Origin: Methanolobus sp. ZRKC5
GTDB taxonomy: Archaea; Halobacteriota; Methanosarcinia; Methanosarcinales; Methanosarcinaceae
Direction of reading: 5' to 3'
Length of the DNA: 64,000 nucleotides
Assembly: GCF_038446525.1 (NCBI RefSeq)
Contig: NZ_CP151792.1
Location: 2,604,001 to 2,668,000, forward strand
Shown piece after piece: positions 47,035-55,472 of this stretch. Each line of letters opens with the position of its first letter. The stretch's first letter is position 1. The notes below the pieces were generated by a model. It ran no database searches. It saw nothing but the letters and a program-made list of their open reading frames with translations, and was not told where the DNA came from. The translations under genes were made by a program, and so were the position numbers.

Positions 47035-48537
47035 ATGGTCAAAAAAACAATTCATGAAATCAACGGTAGGATAAGAGATGGAAGTGTCAATGTAGTCACT
47101 GCCGAAGAAATGGTTCACATCGTGGATGAACTTGGGGCAGAAGGTGCTGCAAAGGAAGTTGACGTTGTAACTACCGGTACGTTCGGTGCTATGTGTTCAT
47201 CAGGTGTTTGGTTGAATTTTGGTCATTCGGAACCTCCTATAAAGATGCAAAAGGTATTTTTGAACGATGTGGAAGCTTACACGGGTGTTGCTGCTGTGGA
47301 TGCTTTTATCGGGGCGACGCAGGTATCCGAGTCACTGGGTATGGAATACGGTGGAGCTCATGTGATGGAGGATCTGATAAGAGGGAAGTCTGTCCACCTT
47401 CATGCGACCTCACATGGAACTGATTGTTATCCTCGGAAAGTGCTTGATACAACTTTGTCTCTTGAAGACATGAATCAAGCCATAATGATGAATCCTCGTA
47501 ATGCATATCAGAAATACAATGCTGCAACAAATGGTACAAAGGGCACGATACACACTTATATGGGCTCATTGCTCCCTTCATTTGGAAATGTCACCTATTC
47601 CGGTGCAGGAGTCCTCTCACCTCTATCCAACGATCCTGATTACATGACCATAGGTTCCGGAACCAGAATATTCCTGGGAGGTACCCAGGGGTATATAGTA
47701 GGCCAGGGAACTCAGCATTCTTCAGGAGGCGGTTTTGGAACTCTTATGGTTCAGGGAGACCTTAAGCATATGAATCCTGATTACATAAGAGCTGCAAATT
47801 TCACCGGATATGGTACTTCCCTTTATGTTGGAATGGGTATTCCAATCCCTGTCTTAAATGAACAGATCGCACAGGCTACAGCTGTAACTGATGCTGGTGT
47901 CACTACAAAGATTTTAGATTATGGTATTCCCAGCAGGGACAGGTCTGCAGTGCGCGATGTAACTTATGAAGAACTGCGCAGTGGACATGTTGAGATAAAC
48001 GGACGTGATGTTCCTACATCTTCTCTGTCAAGTTTCAAGAAATCAAGAATAATTGCATCTGAACTCAAGGAATGGATCTCCAAAGGTGACTTCTTTGTGT
48101 CAATGCCTGTTGAAAGGCTTCCAAAGGATATATCTGCAAAACCGATGAAACAAACTGAAGGTATAGCACTTGTTTCTGATATCATGGCAGTTAGTGTTGT
48201 AACAATTACTAAGGGTGCAAGTGTTTACGATGCGGCAAAGATCATAATGGATACTGATTTTAACCATCTTCCTGTTGTCAGTGCTGATGGTACCCTTGCC
48301 GGTGTCGTCACTGCCTGGGATATTTCAAAAGCCGTTTCCCAGAACAAGTTCGATCTTGTGGAAGATATAATGACTCGTAAGGTCATAGTGGCAAGTGCTG
48401 ATGAAAGGGTCGCGGTTGTTGCAAGGAGGATGGATCAGGATTCAGTTTCCGCAATGCCAGTGATAAATAAGGACAAACACATCGTTGGTATGATAACAAG
48501 TGATGATATCAGCAAATTGTATGCCAGGAGGTCATAA
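47035..48537 (+). CDS. homocysteine biosynthesis protein (DUF39/COG1900, MA1821 type) with CBS pair
   Basis: 500 aa from ATG 47035 (GAGGT upstream). The N-terminal ~370 residues are the DUF39 domain with Cys54 (GAMCSSG) and Cys131 (GTDCYPRK), the positions I recall for persulfide chemistry in the Methanosarcina acetivorans homologue; this also supports the start. A CBS pair forms the C-terminus (SDIMAVSVVTITKGASVYDAA ... EDIMTRKVIVASADERV). Together with the ferredoxin-like protein it makes homocysteine from aspartate semialdehyde and sulfide. First gene of a three-gene cluster. Confidence 0.92.
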   Translation: MVKKTIHEINGRIRDGSVNVVTAEEMVHIVDELGAEGAAKEVDVVTTGTFGAMCSSGVWLNFGHSEPPIKMQKVFLNDVEAYTGVAAVDAFIGATQVSESLGMEYGGAHVMEDLIRGKSVHLHATSHGTDCYPRKVLDTTLSLEDMNQAIMMNPRNAYQKYNAATNGTKGTIHTYMGSLLPSFGNVTYSGAGVLSPLSNDPDYMTIGSGTRIFLGGTQGYIVGQGTQHSSGGGFGTLMVQGDLKHMNPDYIRAANFTGYGTSLYVGMGIPIPVLNEQIAQATAVTDAGVTTKILDYGIPSRDRSAVRDVTYEELRSGHVEINGRDVPTSSLSSFKKSRIIASELKEWISKGDFFVSMPVERLPKDISAKPMKQTEGIALVSDIMAVSVVTITKGASVYDAAKIIMDTDFNHLPVVSADGTLAGVVTAWDISKAVSQNKFDLVEDIMTRKVIVASADERVAVVARRMDQDSVSAMPVINKDKHIVGMITSDDISKLYARRS

Positions 48538-48539
48538 AT

Positions 48540-48932
48540 GTGAAGATCAAGATCAATATTTCAAGTGATATAATCACAAAGCCCATTATGGCAGAGTCGA
48601 TACTTGAGACAGGAGTCCTGCTGAACATCTCCCAGGCACATTTTGACCGTTCTTGCGGTGAGGTCGTCGCTGATGTGGATGAAGACAAATTTGACCAAAT
48701 GTGCAAATCATTGACCAGCAAAGGGGCTAAGGTCACAAAATTGAATGTTCCTATCAAGTGGGACGAAAATGAATGTGTGGAATGCGGTGCATGCATGTCC
48801 GTATGCCCGACCAAAGTATTCTCAATGGATGATGCGTTCAGTTTACTTGTGGACGAATCAAAATGTATCCAGTGCGGAACCTGTGTTGATATGTGTCCTC
48901 ACAATGCACTGTCACTTGGAAACAACAGGTGA
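48540..48932 (+). CDS. NIL-domain ferredoxin (MA1822 type)
   Basis: 130 aa, GTG start decided by GGAGGT 7 nt before. An N-terminal NIL domain (VLLNISQAHFDRSCGEVVADVDEDKFDQMC) and two 4Fe-4S motifs CVECGACMSVCP and CIQCGTCVDMCP. It partners the COG1900 protein in homocysteine synthesis, probably supplying electrons. The gene begins 2 nt after the upstream stop. Confidence 0.92.
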   Translation: MKIKINISSDIITKPIMAESILETGVLLNISQAHFDRSCGEVVADVDEDKFDQMCKSLTSKGAKVTKLNVPIKWDENECVECGACMSVCPTKVFSMDDAFSLLVDESKCIQCGTCVDMCPHNALSLGNNR

Positions 48933-48963
48933 TACATCTTTTTTCTTTTTTTAATATTTTACC

Positions 48964-49677
48964 ATGAAAGAATATTTCAGGTTGAAAGAAACCATTGTAA
49001 CGATTCAGGCCGACACTTCCTCTCACATAGAGGTAGCTCGTGAAGCCATAAGGGTGCATCGCAGGGAGTTGGAATCGTATATTTCTTCAGACCAGTTCTT
49101 CCAGAGTACTCTGGAAGCATATGACCTGGATGATGATTTTCCCGAAGTTGTGAGGAGAATGGTTGAAGCCGGAAACGCAATGGGTATAGGTCCCATGAGT
49201 GCCGTTGCCGGTACTATCTCTGCCCTTGCAGTTGAAGCTATGGTAAATGCAGGTGCAAGTTTTGCAATGGTGGATAATGGCGGGGATATAGCTATCACCA
49301 ATGACCGTCCGGTGCTAATGGGTATTTATGCCGGTAATTCTCCTTTGAAAGACCTCGGTTTTGTAATCGAGCCCCGGGATTCCATAACAGGTGTGTGCAC
49401 TTCTTCAGGTAGTGTCGGTCCTTCTATAAGTTTTGGGATGGCTGATGCAGCCGTTGTTTTCTCCGATAATGTCTCGTTGGCAGATTCGGCAGCCACAGCT
49501 CTTGGAAATAACACAGAGGTTGGAAAAGAAGCTGTTGAGCTTTCATTTGATGCGGTGAAAAATGTTACAGGAATAAAAGGTGCTATTGTTATTCAGGGGG
49601 AGTATATGGGATTCTGGGGTGATGTGCCTGAGATTCAAAGAGCTGATGTCAGATATGAGTGTATCACAAAAGGCTAA
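48964..49677 (+). CDS. UPF0280/COG2122 protein (ApbE-like), homocysteine synthesis
   Basis: 237 aa. [33 protein letters not shown] at the N-terminus, [23 protein letters not shown] and [12 protein letters not shown] are hallmarks of COG2122, distantly related to ApbE flavin transferases. The M. acetivorans relative (MA1715) was linked genetically to homocysteine synthesis; here it sits 31 nt behind the ferredoxin gene, which supports the same role. Confidence 0.88.
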   Translation: MKEYFRLKETIVTIQADTSSHIEVAREAIRVHRRELESYISSDQFFQSTLEAYDLDDDFPEVVRRMVEAGNAMGIGPMSAVAGTISALAVEAMVNAGASFAMVDNGGDIAITNDRPVLMGIYAGNSPLKDLGFVIEPRDSITGVCTSSGSVGPSISFGMADAAVVFSDNVSLADSAATALGNNTEVGKEAVELSFDAVKNVTGIKGAIVIQGEYMGFWGDVPEIQRADVRYECITKG

Positions 49678-49693
49678 AAAATAAAAAGAATGA

Positions 49694-50389
49694 TTATGCC
49701 ACCGGAGCGACATAAGGTACTTCTTCATATGGCTGTATCACAACAAAACCTTCTCCCTTAAATGCCATTTGTACACTTTCACCGCTTGACCTGCCCACAA
49801 AGGTCTTCAGGGAAATATCTGTTTTAATATCTGGTATCAGGTTTCCAGACCATGCAACAGTTGCGTTTGGATCAGTGAATACTGGTTGGTCATTTGTTAC
49901 CATGAGGGTCAGAGGATCATAGTGGGTTGTAATAGCCACCATTCCGGTACCTTCCAGTTTAACGTTGAAAAGTCCGCCTGCCATCATGCCCCCTATCTTT
50001 TTCATCATTTTGATATCCCAGTTGATGCTCTCTTCAAAAGCAAGTAGGTCATTACCATTTACGTATATTGACTCGTTGTTCAGGTTCAGTATGGATATCT
50101 TCTTTCCACTATCTGCCAGGTATACCTTTCCGTTGCCTTCTGCTTTTGTAAGGGAAACTCCTTCTCCGGTCACGGCTTTTTTCATGAATTTTCCAAGGCC
50201 GTGTTCAAGCACTCCTTCCCTTGTGAATTTCACATCCCCACGGTATGCAACCATTGCTCCTCTTTTCATCCATATTCTTCCGCTCAGGTTTACTTCCAGC
50301 ATCCTGTCACGTTCAAGCTCGAATTTACCCTGTCCAAGGTCTTTTTGACCTGTGCTTCTTACAAATTCATCAATAGAATATCTTGAAAT
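49694..50389 (-). CDS. AIM24-family protein with AUU-like start
   Basis: AIM24/TIGR00266 beta-sandwich protein ([42 protein letters not shown], GSxLAVEE-like [34 protein letters not shown]). The first ATG (50302) would drop ~29 residues that are conserved in the family ([21 protein letters not shown]). The frame is open back to an ATT at 50389 that follows AAGGAGGA by 6 nt, giving 231 aa. No ATG, GTG or TTG is in frame between the SD and 50302. Function of the family is unclear. Confidence 0.8.
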   Translation of the reverse strand: MSRYSIDEFVRSTGQKDLGQGKFELERDRMLEVNLSGRIWMKRGAMVAYRGDVKFTREGVLEHGLGKFMKKAVTGEGVSLTKAEGNGKVYLADSGKKISILNLNNESIYVNGNDLLAFEESINWDIKMMKKIGGMMAGGLFNVKLEGTGMVAITTHYDPLTLMVTNDQPVFTDPNATVAWSGNLIPDIKTDISLKTFVGRSSGESVQMAFKGEGFVVIQPYEEVPYVAPVA

Positions 50390-50559
50390 ATCAATTCCTC
50401 CTTCATTATAAATATTGTTTATTAGTCATATACTTTTTCAAAAGCACATTCGCTTATATAAACCTGGTTAACAGTGTAAATTAACTTTTTACAGTCATTA
50501 ATTTGATATACTCTACTAACTAATAGAATAATGACCAATAAAAAGGAGTGTGGAATAAT

Positions 50560-50808
50560 ATGGTAAAGGTTACTTTAGTTCATTCTGAATGGTGTCATTT
50601 TTGTCCGACTGCAAAGAAAATGTGGCGTGACTTGAAAGAACAGTGTGATTTTGAGTACGAGGAAGTAGAATTGGACACTCCTGAAGGAAAGGAGCTTGCA
50701 AAAAAGTTCAATATCCGTTCAATACCTACAACGATCATTGATGACAAGGTTGCCTTTGTGGGAGTTCCTGACAAAGAAAAGACCAGCAATGTTTGTGATG
50801 ATAGTTGA
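50560..50808 (+). CDS. glutaredoxin/thioredoxin-like protein
   Basis: 82 aa from ATG 50560. Redox motif WCHFC (Cys12, Cys15) and the cis-proline segment SIPTTIIDDKVAFVG. A small disulfide carrier; the thioredoxin reductase gene begins 5 nt after its stop, so the two likely form a reductase-carrier pair. Confidence 0.88.
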   Translation: MVKVTLVHSEWCHFCPTAKKMWRDLKEQCDFEYEEVELDTPEGKELAKKFNIRSIPTTIIDDKVAFVGVPDKEKTSNVCDDS

Positions 50809-50813
50809 TCAGC

Positions 50814-51731
50814 ATGCACGATCTTATTATCATAGGAGGGGGTCCTGCAGGACTAACTGCAGCTATATATGCTGTCCGGTATGGTCTTGATACAATTGTA
50901 CTTGAAAAGAACGTAGTTCCAGGCCAGATATCCACAGCTGACAGGGTAGAGAACTATCCGGGTTTTTCCTCGATATCAGGGATGGAACTGATGCAGAAAT
51001 TCAAGGAACATGCAGAAAACACAGGAGTGAATGTAGAGGTCACTGGTGTGAAGACAGTCAGGGATGAAGTTGACCGGAAAGTTGTCGTAACAGATGATGG
51101 CGAACTTGAAGCTCTTGCAGTGATAGTTGCAACCGGTGCAAATCCAAGACATCTTGGAGTTCCCGGTGAGGACGAATTTCTGACAAAAGGAGTTTCATAT
51201 TGTGCTACATGCGATGGTCCATTCTACGGAGGTCTGGAAGTGATTGTAGTCGGTGGCGGTGAATCTGCTGTTACAGATGCTCTCATTCTTTCGGATATTG
51301 CAAGTAAAGTTTATGTGGTCCACAGGCGCGATGAGCTAAGGGCATGTTCCATACTTCAGAAAAGGGTATTTGACAAAGAGAATATAACTTTCATATGGGA
51401 CACTGTAGTAGAGGAAATAAAAGGCAAGGAACTCGTTGAAAAGGTTATCCTGAAAAATGTAAAGACGGATGAAACGACTGAAATGAACATTGATGGTATT
51501 TTCATTTATGTGGGTATCGATCCCAATACATCAATGGTGGATGTTAAGAAGATAGATGCAGGTTTTATTGAGACTGATGAGCGGATGGAGAGTTCTGTTA
51601 GTGGGATATTTGCTGCAGGTGATTGCCGGCGAACTTCAATGTGGCAGGTTGTCACAGCTGTTTCAGATGGTGCTGTAGCAGCCATATCTGCTCACGAATA
51701 TATTACATCTGCAAAATTTGATAGATCATAA
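50814..51731 (+). CDS. trxB: thioredoxin reductase
   Basis: 305 aa. FAD motif IIGGGPAGLTAAIYA at the N-terminus, the redox disulfide Cys130-Ala-Thr-Cys133 (SYCATCDGPFYGG), NAD(P)-binding VIVVGGGESAVTDAL, and the C-terminal GIFAAGDCR..WQVVTAVSDGAVAA. Reduces the neighbouring redoxin using NAD(P)H or possibly F420H2 (not decidable here). Confidence 0.94.
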   Translation: MHDLIIIGGGPAGLTAAIYAVRYGLDTIVLEKNVVPGQISTADRVENYPGFSSISGMELMQKFKEHAENTGVNVEVTGVKTVRDEVDRKVVVTDDGELEALAVIVATGANPRHLGVPGEDEFLTKGVSYCATCDGPFYGGLEVIVVGGGESAVTDALILSDIASKVYVVHRRDELRACSILQKRVFDKENITFIWDTVVEEIKGKELVEKVILKNVKTDETTEMNIDGIFIYVGIDPNTSMVDVKKIDAGFIETDERMESSVSGIFAAGDCRRTSMWQVVTAVSDGAVAAISAHEYITSAKFDRS

Positions 51732-51767
51732 TATTATCAATTCAATTAACGAGGTGAGCTTAAAATT

Positions 51768-52184
51768 ATGTGCGATGAAGAATCTAACAGTGTCATTTGC
51801 CTGAAAATATGCCCTGATTCCACGGCTGACGACCTGGAACCGATAGCAATTGCAGTGCATACTCTTCTAGGGATTCCAATAACTATTCGCAGTCTCAATT
51901 TCAGGGGAATTCGAATGGAGCGGGGCTTGATAATTGACCGGGAATACACAGGTCCGATTCTGGAAGAGGTTATCCGGACGAACAGCATGATCAGGACTGT
52001 GCCCAAAGACGGTGTATACAGGGGAAAGTCAGTTGTAGTTACTCCTATAAGGACTATTCAGGGAGAAGCCATTGGCGCAATAGGTGTTGTGGACCTTGTA
52101 GCAGCTCTTGACATACTTTCTATGTTCAGAGAATACCCTGGGATAGTTGATGAAGTGGAAGAATCAAGAAGAAAAATGAAGTGA
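51768..52184 (+). CDS. DUF2111 protein
   Basis: 138 aa. Sequence around TADDLEPIAIAVHTLLGIPITIRS and GVYRGKSVVVTPIRTIQGEAIGAIGVVDLVAALDIL matches the methanogen DUF2111 family, which resembles a PAS-like ligand domain. Function unknown. Follows trxB by 36 nt, with GAGGTGA upstream, and may be cotranscribed. Confidence 0.8.
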   Translation: MCDEESNSVICLKICPDSTADDLEPIAIAVHTLLGIPITIRSLNFRGIRMERGLIIDREYTGPILEEVIRTNSMIRTVPKDGVYRGKSVVVTPIRTIQGEAIGAIGVVDLVAALDILSMFREYPGIVDEVEESRRKMK

Positions 52185-52196
52185 TTTGCTCATTTC

Positions 52197-52430
52197 TTAA
52201 AATTCTTTCATTTTCTGTATCTTGATTGCTTTAGTTACTATAAAGGCTACAATTGATATTGCTACTGCAAGAAGTATTACCATCAGCACGTTTCCGTTTT
52301 CCGCTGCCTTCATAAGGCTGTAGAAAAGAAAAGCACTCAAAACCATGCCTATTACCAGCAATACTGCTGTTGGCATGCTGTATATTTTCCCAAGTGGTCC
52401 TTCCATAGAATTCAACAACACCTGATTCAT
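52197..52430 (-). CDS. small two-helix membrane protein, unknown
   Basis: 77 aa; helices PTAVLLVIGMVLSAFLFYSL and VLMVILLAVAISIVAFIVT and a basic C-terminus. Not recognised. Convergent with the DUF2111 gene. Confidence 0.55.
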   Translation of the reverse strand: MNQVLLNSMEGPLGKIYSMPTAVLLVIGMVLSAFLFYSLMKAAENGNVLMVILLAVAISIVAFIVTKAIKIQKMKEF

Positions 52431-52527
52431 ATTATAGTTTTCTATTCATTCTCTGTTCTATTCAGAGGTCATAGATTTTTCCTTAATATTTAATATTTAT
52501 GATAGTTGGAAGGTGGGCCATAAAGTA

Positions 52528-52573
52528 TTTATATAAAACTCTACTCTAATACACAAATGACTATTCAGTCAAT
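52528..52573 (+). promoter_or_regulatory. tetR promoter: TATA box and palindromic operator
   Basis: TATA-like tttatataaaact at 52528-52540; about 25 nt downstream is TGACT-ATTC-AGTCA (52558-52571) at the expected transcription start, 15 nt before the regulator's ATG. The same half-site occurs at 53231-53250 before the aldo/keto reductase gene. Indicates autorepression. Confidence 0.65.
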
Positions 52574-52587
52574 GATAGAGATAATTC

Positions 52588-53163
52588 ATGAAAGAAAAGA
52601 TTGAAGACAAAAAAACAGCACTTCTGCAAGCGGCCCTGAGACTCTTTACTGAAAGAGGTTTCCAAGGTACATCCACTGCCCTGATTTCAAAAGAAGCAGG
52701 CGTAGCCACTGGCACGTTATTCAATTACTTCCCTACTAAAGAGGATCTCATCAATGGTTTGTATTTTGATGTGAAGGGTAAATTAAGCCGCAGTATGGGG
52801 GAAGAACTCCAGACACAGAGTACCTTTCATGATAAATTCAAGAAGATCTGGTATAATATGATCGAATGGGGAATCAACAATCAGGATGATTTTCTTTTTG
52901 TAGGCCAGTTCTGTTCATCTCCTTACATAACAAACTACACGCGTGAAGTAGTCATGAAAGAATATGTCTTCCTTCACGATCTTGTGAAAGAAGGAATAGC
53001 AAATGGTGATATCAGGGATTATTCTGCAGAACTGGTCATTGCAATGTTCTATCAGTCCAGCAGGACGGTAGTGAACTTTATCCTTGATTCTGAAGTTCAA
53101 GACAAAGAGAAGGTTATAGAAAATGGATTCCAAATCGTCTGGGATGGGCTGGCCAAAAAATAA
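52588..53163 (+). CDS. TetR/AcrR-family regulator
   Basis: 191 aa. N-terminal TetR HTH: KTALLQAALRLFTERGFQGTSTALISKEAGVATGTLFNYFPTKEDL (residues 8-53). The C-terminal ligand domain is not specific. It should repress its own gene and the following aldo/keto reductase, because matching palindromes lie at both promoters. The inducing ligand is unknown; an aldehyde or xenobiotic is plausible given the target. Confidence 0.92.
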   Translation: MKEKIEDKKTALLQAALRLFTERGFQGTSTALISKEAGVATGTLFNYFPTKEDLINGLYFDVKGKLSRSMGEELQTQSTFHDKFKKIWYNMIEWGINNQDDFLFVGQFCSSPYITNYTREVVMKEYVFLHDLVKEGIANGDIRDYSAELVIAMFYQSSRTVVNFILDSEVQDKEKVIENGFQIVWDGLAKK

Positions 53164-53182
53164 TATTTTTTCGCCACATAAG

Positions 53183-53250
53183 TGATTGATTAGTCAATCA
53201 AAGCAATTATATACTAACAAGCATATCTATAAATGACTACTCAGTCATTT
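53183..53250 (+). promoter_or_regulatory. aldo/keto reductase promoter with two palindromes
   Basis: Palindrome 1, TGATTGA-TTAG-TCAATCA (53183-53200), lies just upstream of the TATA-like attatatacta (53206-53216). Palindrome 2, AAATGACT-ACTC-AGTCATTT (53231-53250, perfect 8-bp arms), lies at the expected transcription start. Palindrome 2 shares TGACT(n4)AGTCA with the tetR operator. Confidence 0.68.
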
Positions 53251-53292
53251 GCAAGGTCACCTTTAACAATTCAATAATTCAGGAGAACTAAA

Positions 53293-54492
53293 ATGTTATA
53301 CAGACAAATGCCAAAGAACGGAGACGAGCTTTCAATACTTGGATTCGGATGCATGCGCCTCGCCTCAAAGGAAGACGGTAGTATTGATGAAGAAAGAGCC
53401 ACCAGACAAGTACGCGATGCAATAGACCAGGGAGTTAACTATGTTGATACTGCATGGCCCTATCACATGGGAGCAAGCGAGTCTTTCGTAGGTCGAGCCC
53501 TTGCCGACGGATACCGTGAAAAAGTAAAAATTGCAACAAAACTTCCTTCATGGCTTATAGAGAAGCGTGAGGATATGGATAAGTTTCTGAATGCCCAGCT
53601 GGAAAAACTGAACACTGATCATATCGACTATTATCTTGTACATGCTCTTGTTGGAGACCTGTGGGATAGTGTTGAGAAACTGGGTGTGCTTGATTTCCTT
53701 GATAAGGCCAAAGCTGACGGCCGTATTATCAATGCTGGTTTCTCCTTCCACGGAGCAAGCGAGGATTTCAACTGCATAGTAGACGCTTACGACTGGGACT
53801 TCTGTCAGATCCAGTACAACTATCTGGACGAAAAGAATCAGGCAGGCAAAGCCGGACTAGAATATGCAGCTTCAAAAGGTCTTGGTGTTATCATAATGGA
53901 ACCTCTGCGTGGAGGAAACCTTACCAAGAACGTGCCTTCGGCTGTAAATGATATCTGGAACGAGGCTCCGACAAAGAGAACTCCTGCTGAATGGGCTCTC
54001 CGCTGGATATGGAACCATCCGGAGGCCACAGTGATCCTTTCCGGCATGAGCGAGGAAGAACACATCGAAGAGAACCTCAGGATTGCAGAAGATGCATTCC
54101 AGGATTCGCTTACAGAAGGTGAACTGAAACTGGTTAAAAGAGTAGAAAGCAAGTATCGTGAACTGATGAAAGTGGGCTGTACCAGCTGCCAGTACTGCAT
54201 GCCATGCCCGGCAGGCGTGAATATTCCGCTCTGTTTTGAGCATTATAACAATCTGGCCCTGGTTGACAATCTTGAAGGGGAACGGTTTATGTATGCTGCA
54301 AGGTTGGGCGGGGCTGTTGGTCTAGGTAAACCTGAGTTTGCATCTCTGTGTATCCAGTGTGGTGAGTGTCTTGAGAAATGTCCTCAGCACATTGATATAC
54401 CAACTGTCCTTGGTTCCGTTGTCGAAGAACTGGAAGGGTCTGACATAGAACAGAGAGCTGCCATGGCAAGGAAGATGTTCAAGCAGGTATAA
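53293..54492 (+). CDS. aldo/keto reductase with C-terminal 4Fe-4S domain
   Basis: 399 aa. The AKR barrel starts at GFGCMRLASKEDGSIDEERA and includes VNYVDTAWPYHMG (catalytic Asp/Tyr) and HIDYYLVHAL. After residue ~290 come CTSCQYCMPCPAGVNIP and CIQCGECLEKCPQHIDIP, a ferredoxin-like extension seen in anaerobe AKRs. Probably an NAD(P)H- or ferredoxin-linked carbonyl reductase. AGGAG lies 7 nt before the ATG. Under the TetR-type operators described upstream. Confidence 0.92.
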   Translation: MLYRQMPKNGDELSILGFGCMRLASKEDGSIDEERATRQVRDAIDQGVNYVDTAWPYHMGASESFVGRALADGYREKVKIATKLPSWLIEKREDMDKFLNAQLEKLNTDHIDYYLVHALVGDLWDSVEKLGVLDFLDKAKADGRIINAGFSFHGASEDFNCIVDAYDWDFCQIQYNYLDEKNQAGKAGLEYAASKGLGVIIMEPLRGGNLTKNVPSAVNDIWNEAPTKRTPAEWALRWIWNHPEATVILSGMSEEEHIEENLRIAEDAFQDSLTEGELKLVKRVESKYRELMKVGCTSCQYCMPCPAGVNIPLCFEHYNNLALVDNLEGERFMYAARLGGAVGLGKPEFASLCIQCGECLEKCPQHIDIPTVLGSVVEELEGSDIEQRAAMARKMFKQV

Positions 54493-54530
54493 CTGCTGGA
54501 ACAATTCAAAGTGCTAAAACGGCAAAATAA

Positions 54531-54574
54531 AGATATTGTTTGGTTTGACCATATTGAATGATCAAACAATATCT
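54531..54574 (+). terminator. inverted repeat after the aldo/keto reductase
   Basis: Perfect 12-bp arms AGATATTGTTTG / CAAACAATATCT (54531-54542, 54563-54574) with a 20-nt loop, 39 nt after the stop and before the TATA-like element (gttatatatta) of larB. Probably a terminator; no strong T run, so a protein site is also possible. Confidence 0.5.
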
Positions 54575-54629
54575 CTGCTATTCTCAAATTCAGTTATATA
54601 TTAATAATCCAAAGTAGAAGGGAGTATAA

Positions 54630-55415
54630 ATGGATATCAAAAGCGTACTATACAAGCTGAAAAATAATGAGCTGGATCTCGAAACTGCAGAATCCGACAT
54701 CCGTTCTATGGGTTACGTTCCTGTCACAGATATCGCCAAGATCGATATCTTCCGTAAACATCGTACAGGTATAATGGAAGCTATACTTGCAGAGGGTAAG
54801 GACCCTCATGATGTTGTGGAAATAGCAAAGGCGCAGGTTGGTGCAACAGGAAGAGTGCTTATTACAAGGCTCAGTGATAGTCACAGGGAAGTGCTTAGAT
54901 CCAGTTTCAAGCCTGAAGAACTTGAATGGAACTTGCATTCAACTGCTGCAGTGGTCCACAATGGTACACCTGCACCAAGAACAGGTGGCGTTGTTGCGAT
55001 AATCACCGCCGGCACTGCTGATATCGATGCTGCGGAGGAAGCCAGAATGGTGGCATCTGAGATGGGGTGTGACACCATTGCTATTTATGATGTCGGAGTT
55101 GCGGGATTCCACCGGCTCATCGGTGAAATGCAGACATTGCAGGAAAATAAACCGGATTCCATTGTTGTGGCTGCAGGAAGGGAAGGCACTCTGCCAACAG
55201 TTGTATCGGGTCTTGTTGATGTTCCTGTTATAGGGCTGCCTGTATCCACCGGATATGGTGCTGGTGCAAAGGGTGAGGCTGCCCTGCTCTCTATGCTACA
55301 ATCATGTTCCGTACTCTCTGTTGTGAACATCGATGCAGGATTTGTTGCCGGTGCTTTTGCCGCAAGGATAGCTAACAGGGTTGCTGAAGCAAGAAACAGC
55401 ACCGTTGAAAAATAA
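54630..55415 (+). CDS. larB: nickel-pincer cofactor biosynthesis protein LarB
   Basis: 261 aa. LarB carboxylates and hydrolyses nicotinic acid adenine dinucleotide to start nickel-pincer nucleotide synthesis. The PurE-like core is seen in GGVVAIITAGTADIDAAEEA, DVGVAGFHRLIGEM, VVAAGREGTLPTVVSGLVDVPVIGLPVSTGYGAG. The N-terminal helical region (LYKLKNNELDLETAESDIRSMGY) is typical. GGGAG precedes the ATG. larC follows by 57 nt. larE and larA are not in the window. Confidence 0.93.
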   Translation: MDIKSVLYKLKNNELDLETAESDIRSMGYVPVTDIAKIDIFRKHRTGIMEAILAEGKDPHDVVEIAKAQVGATGRVLITRLSDSHREVLRSSFKPEELEWNLHSTAAVVHNGTPAPRTGGVVAIITAGTADIDAAEEARMVASEMGCDTIAIYDVGVAGFHRLIGEMQTLQENKPDSIVVAAGREGTLPTVVSGLVDVPVIGLPVSTGYGAGAKGEAALLSMLQSCSVLSVVNIDAGFVAGAFAARIANRVAEARNSTVEK

Positions 55416-55472
55416 AAGTCAATTTTAAGTTCATGTCTGAAATGATGAACATTCAGTTAGGATAAGATAAAA

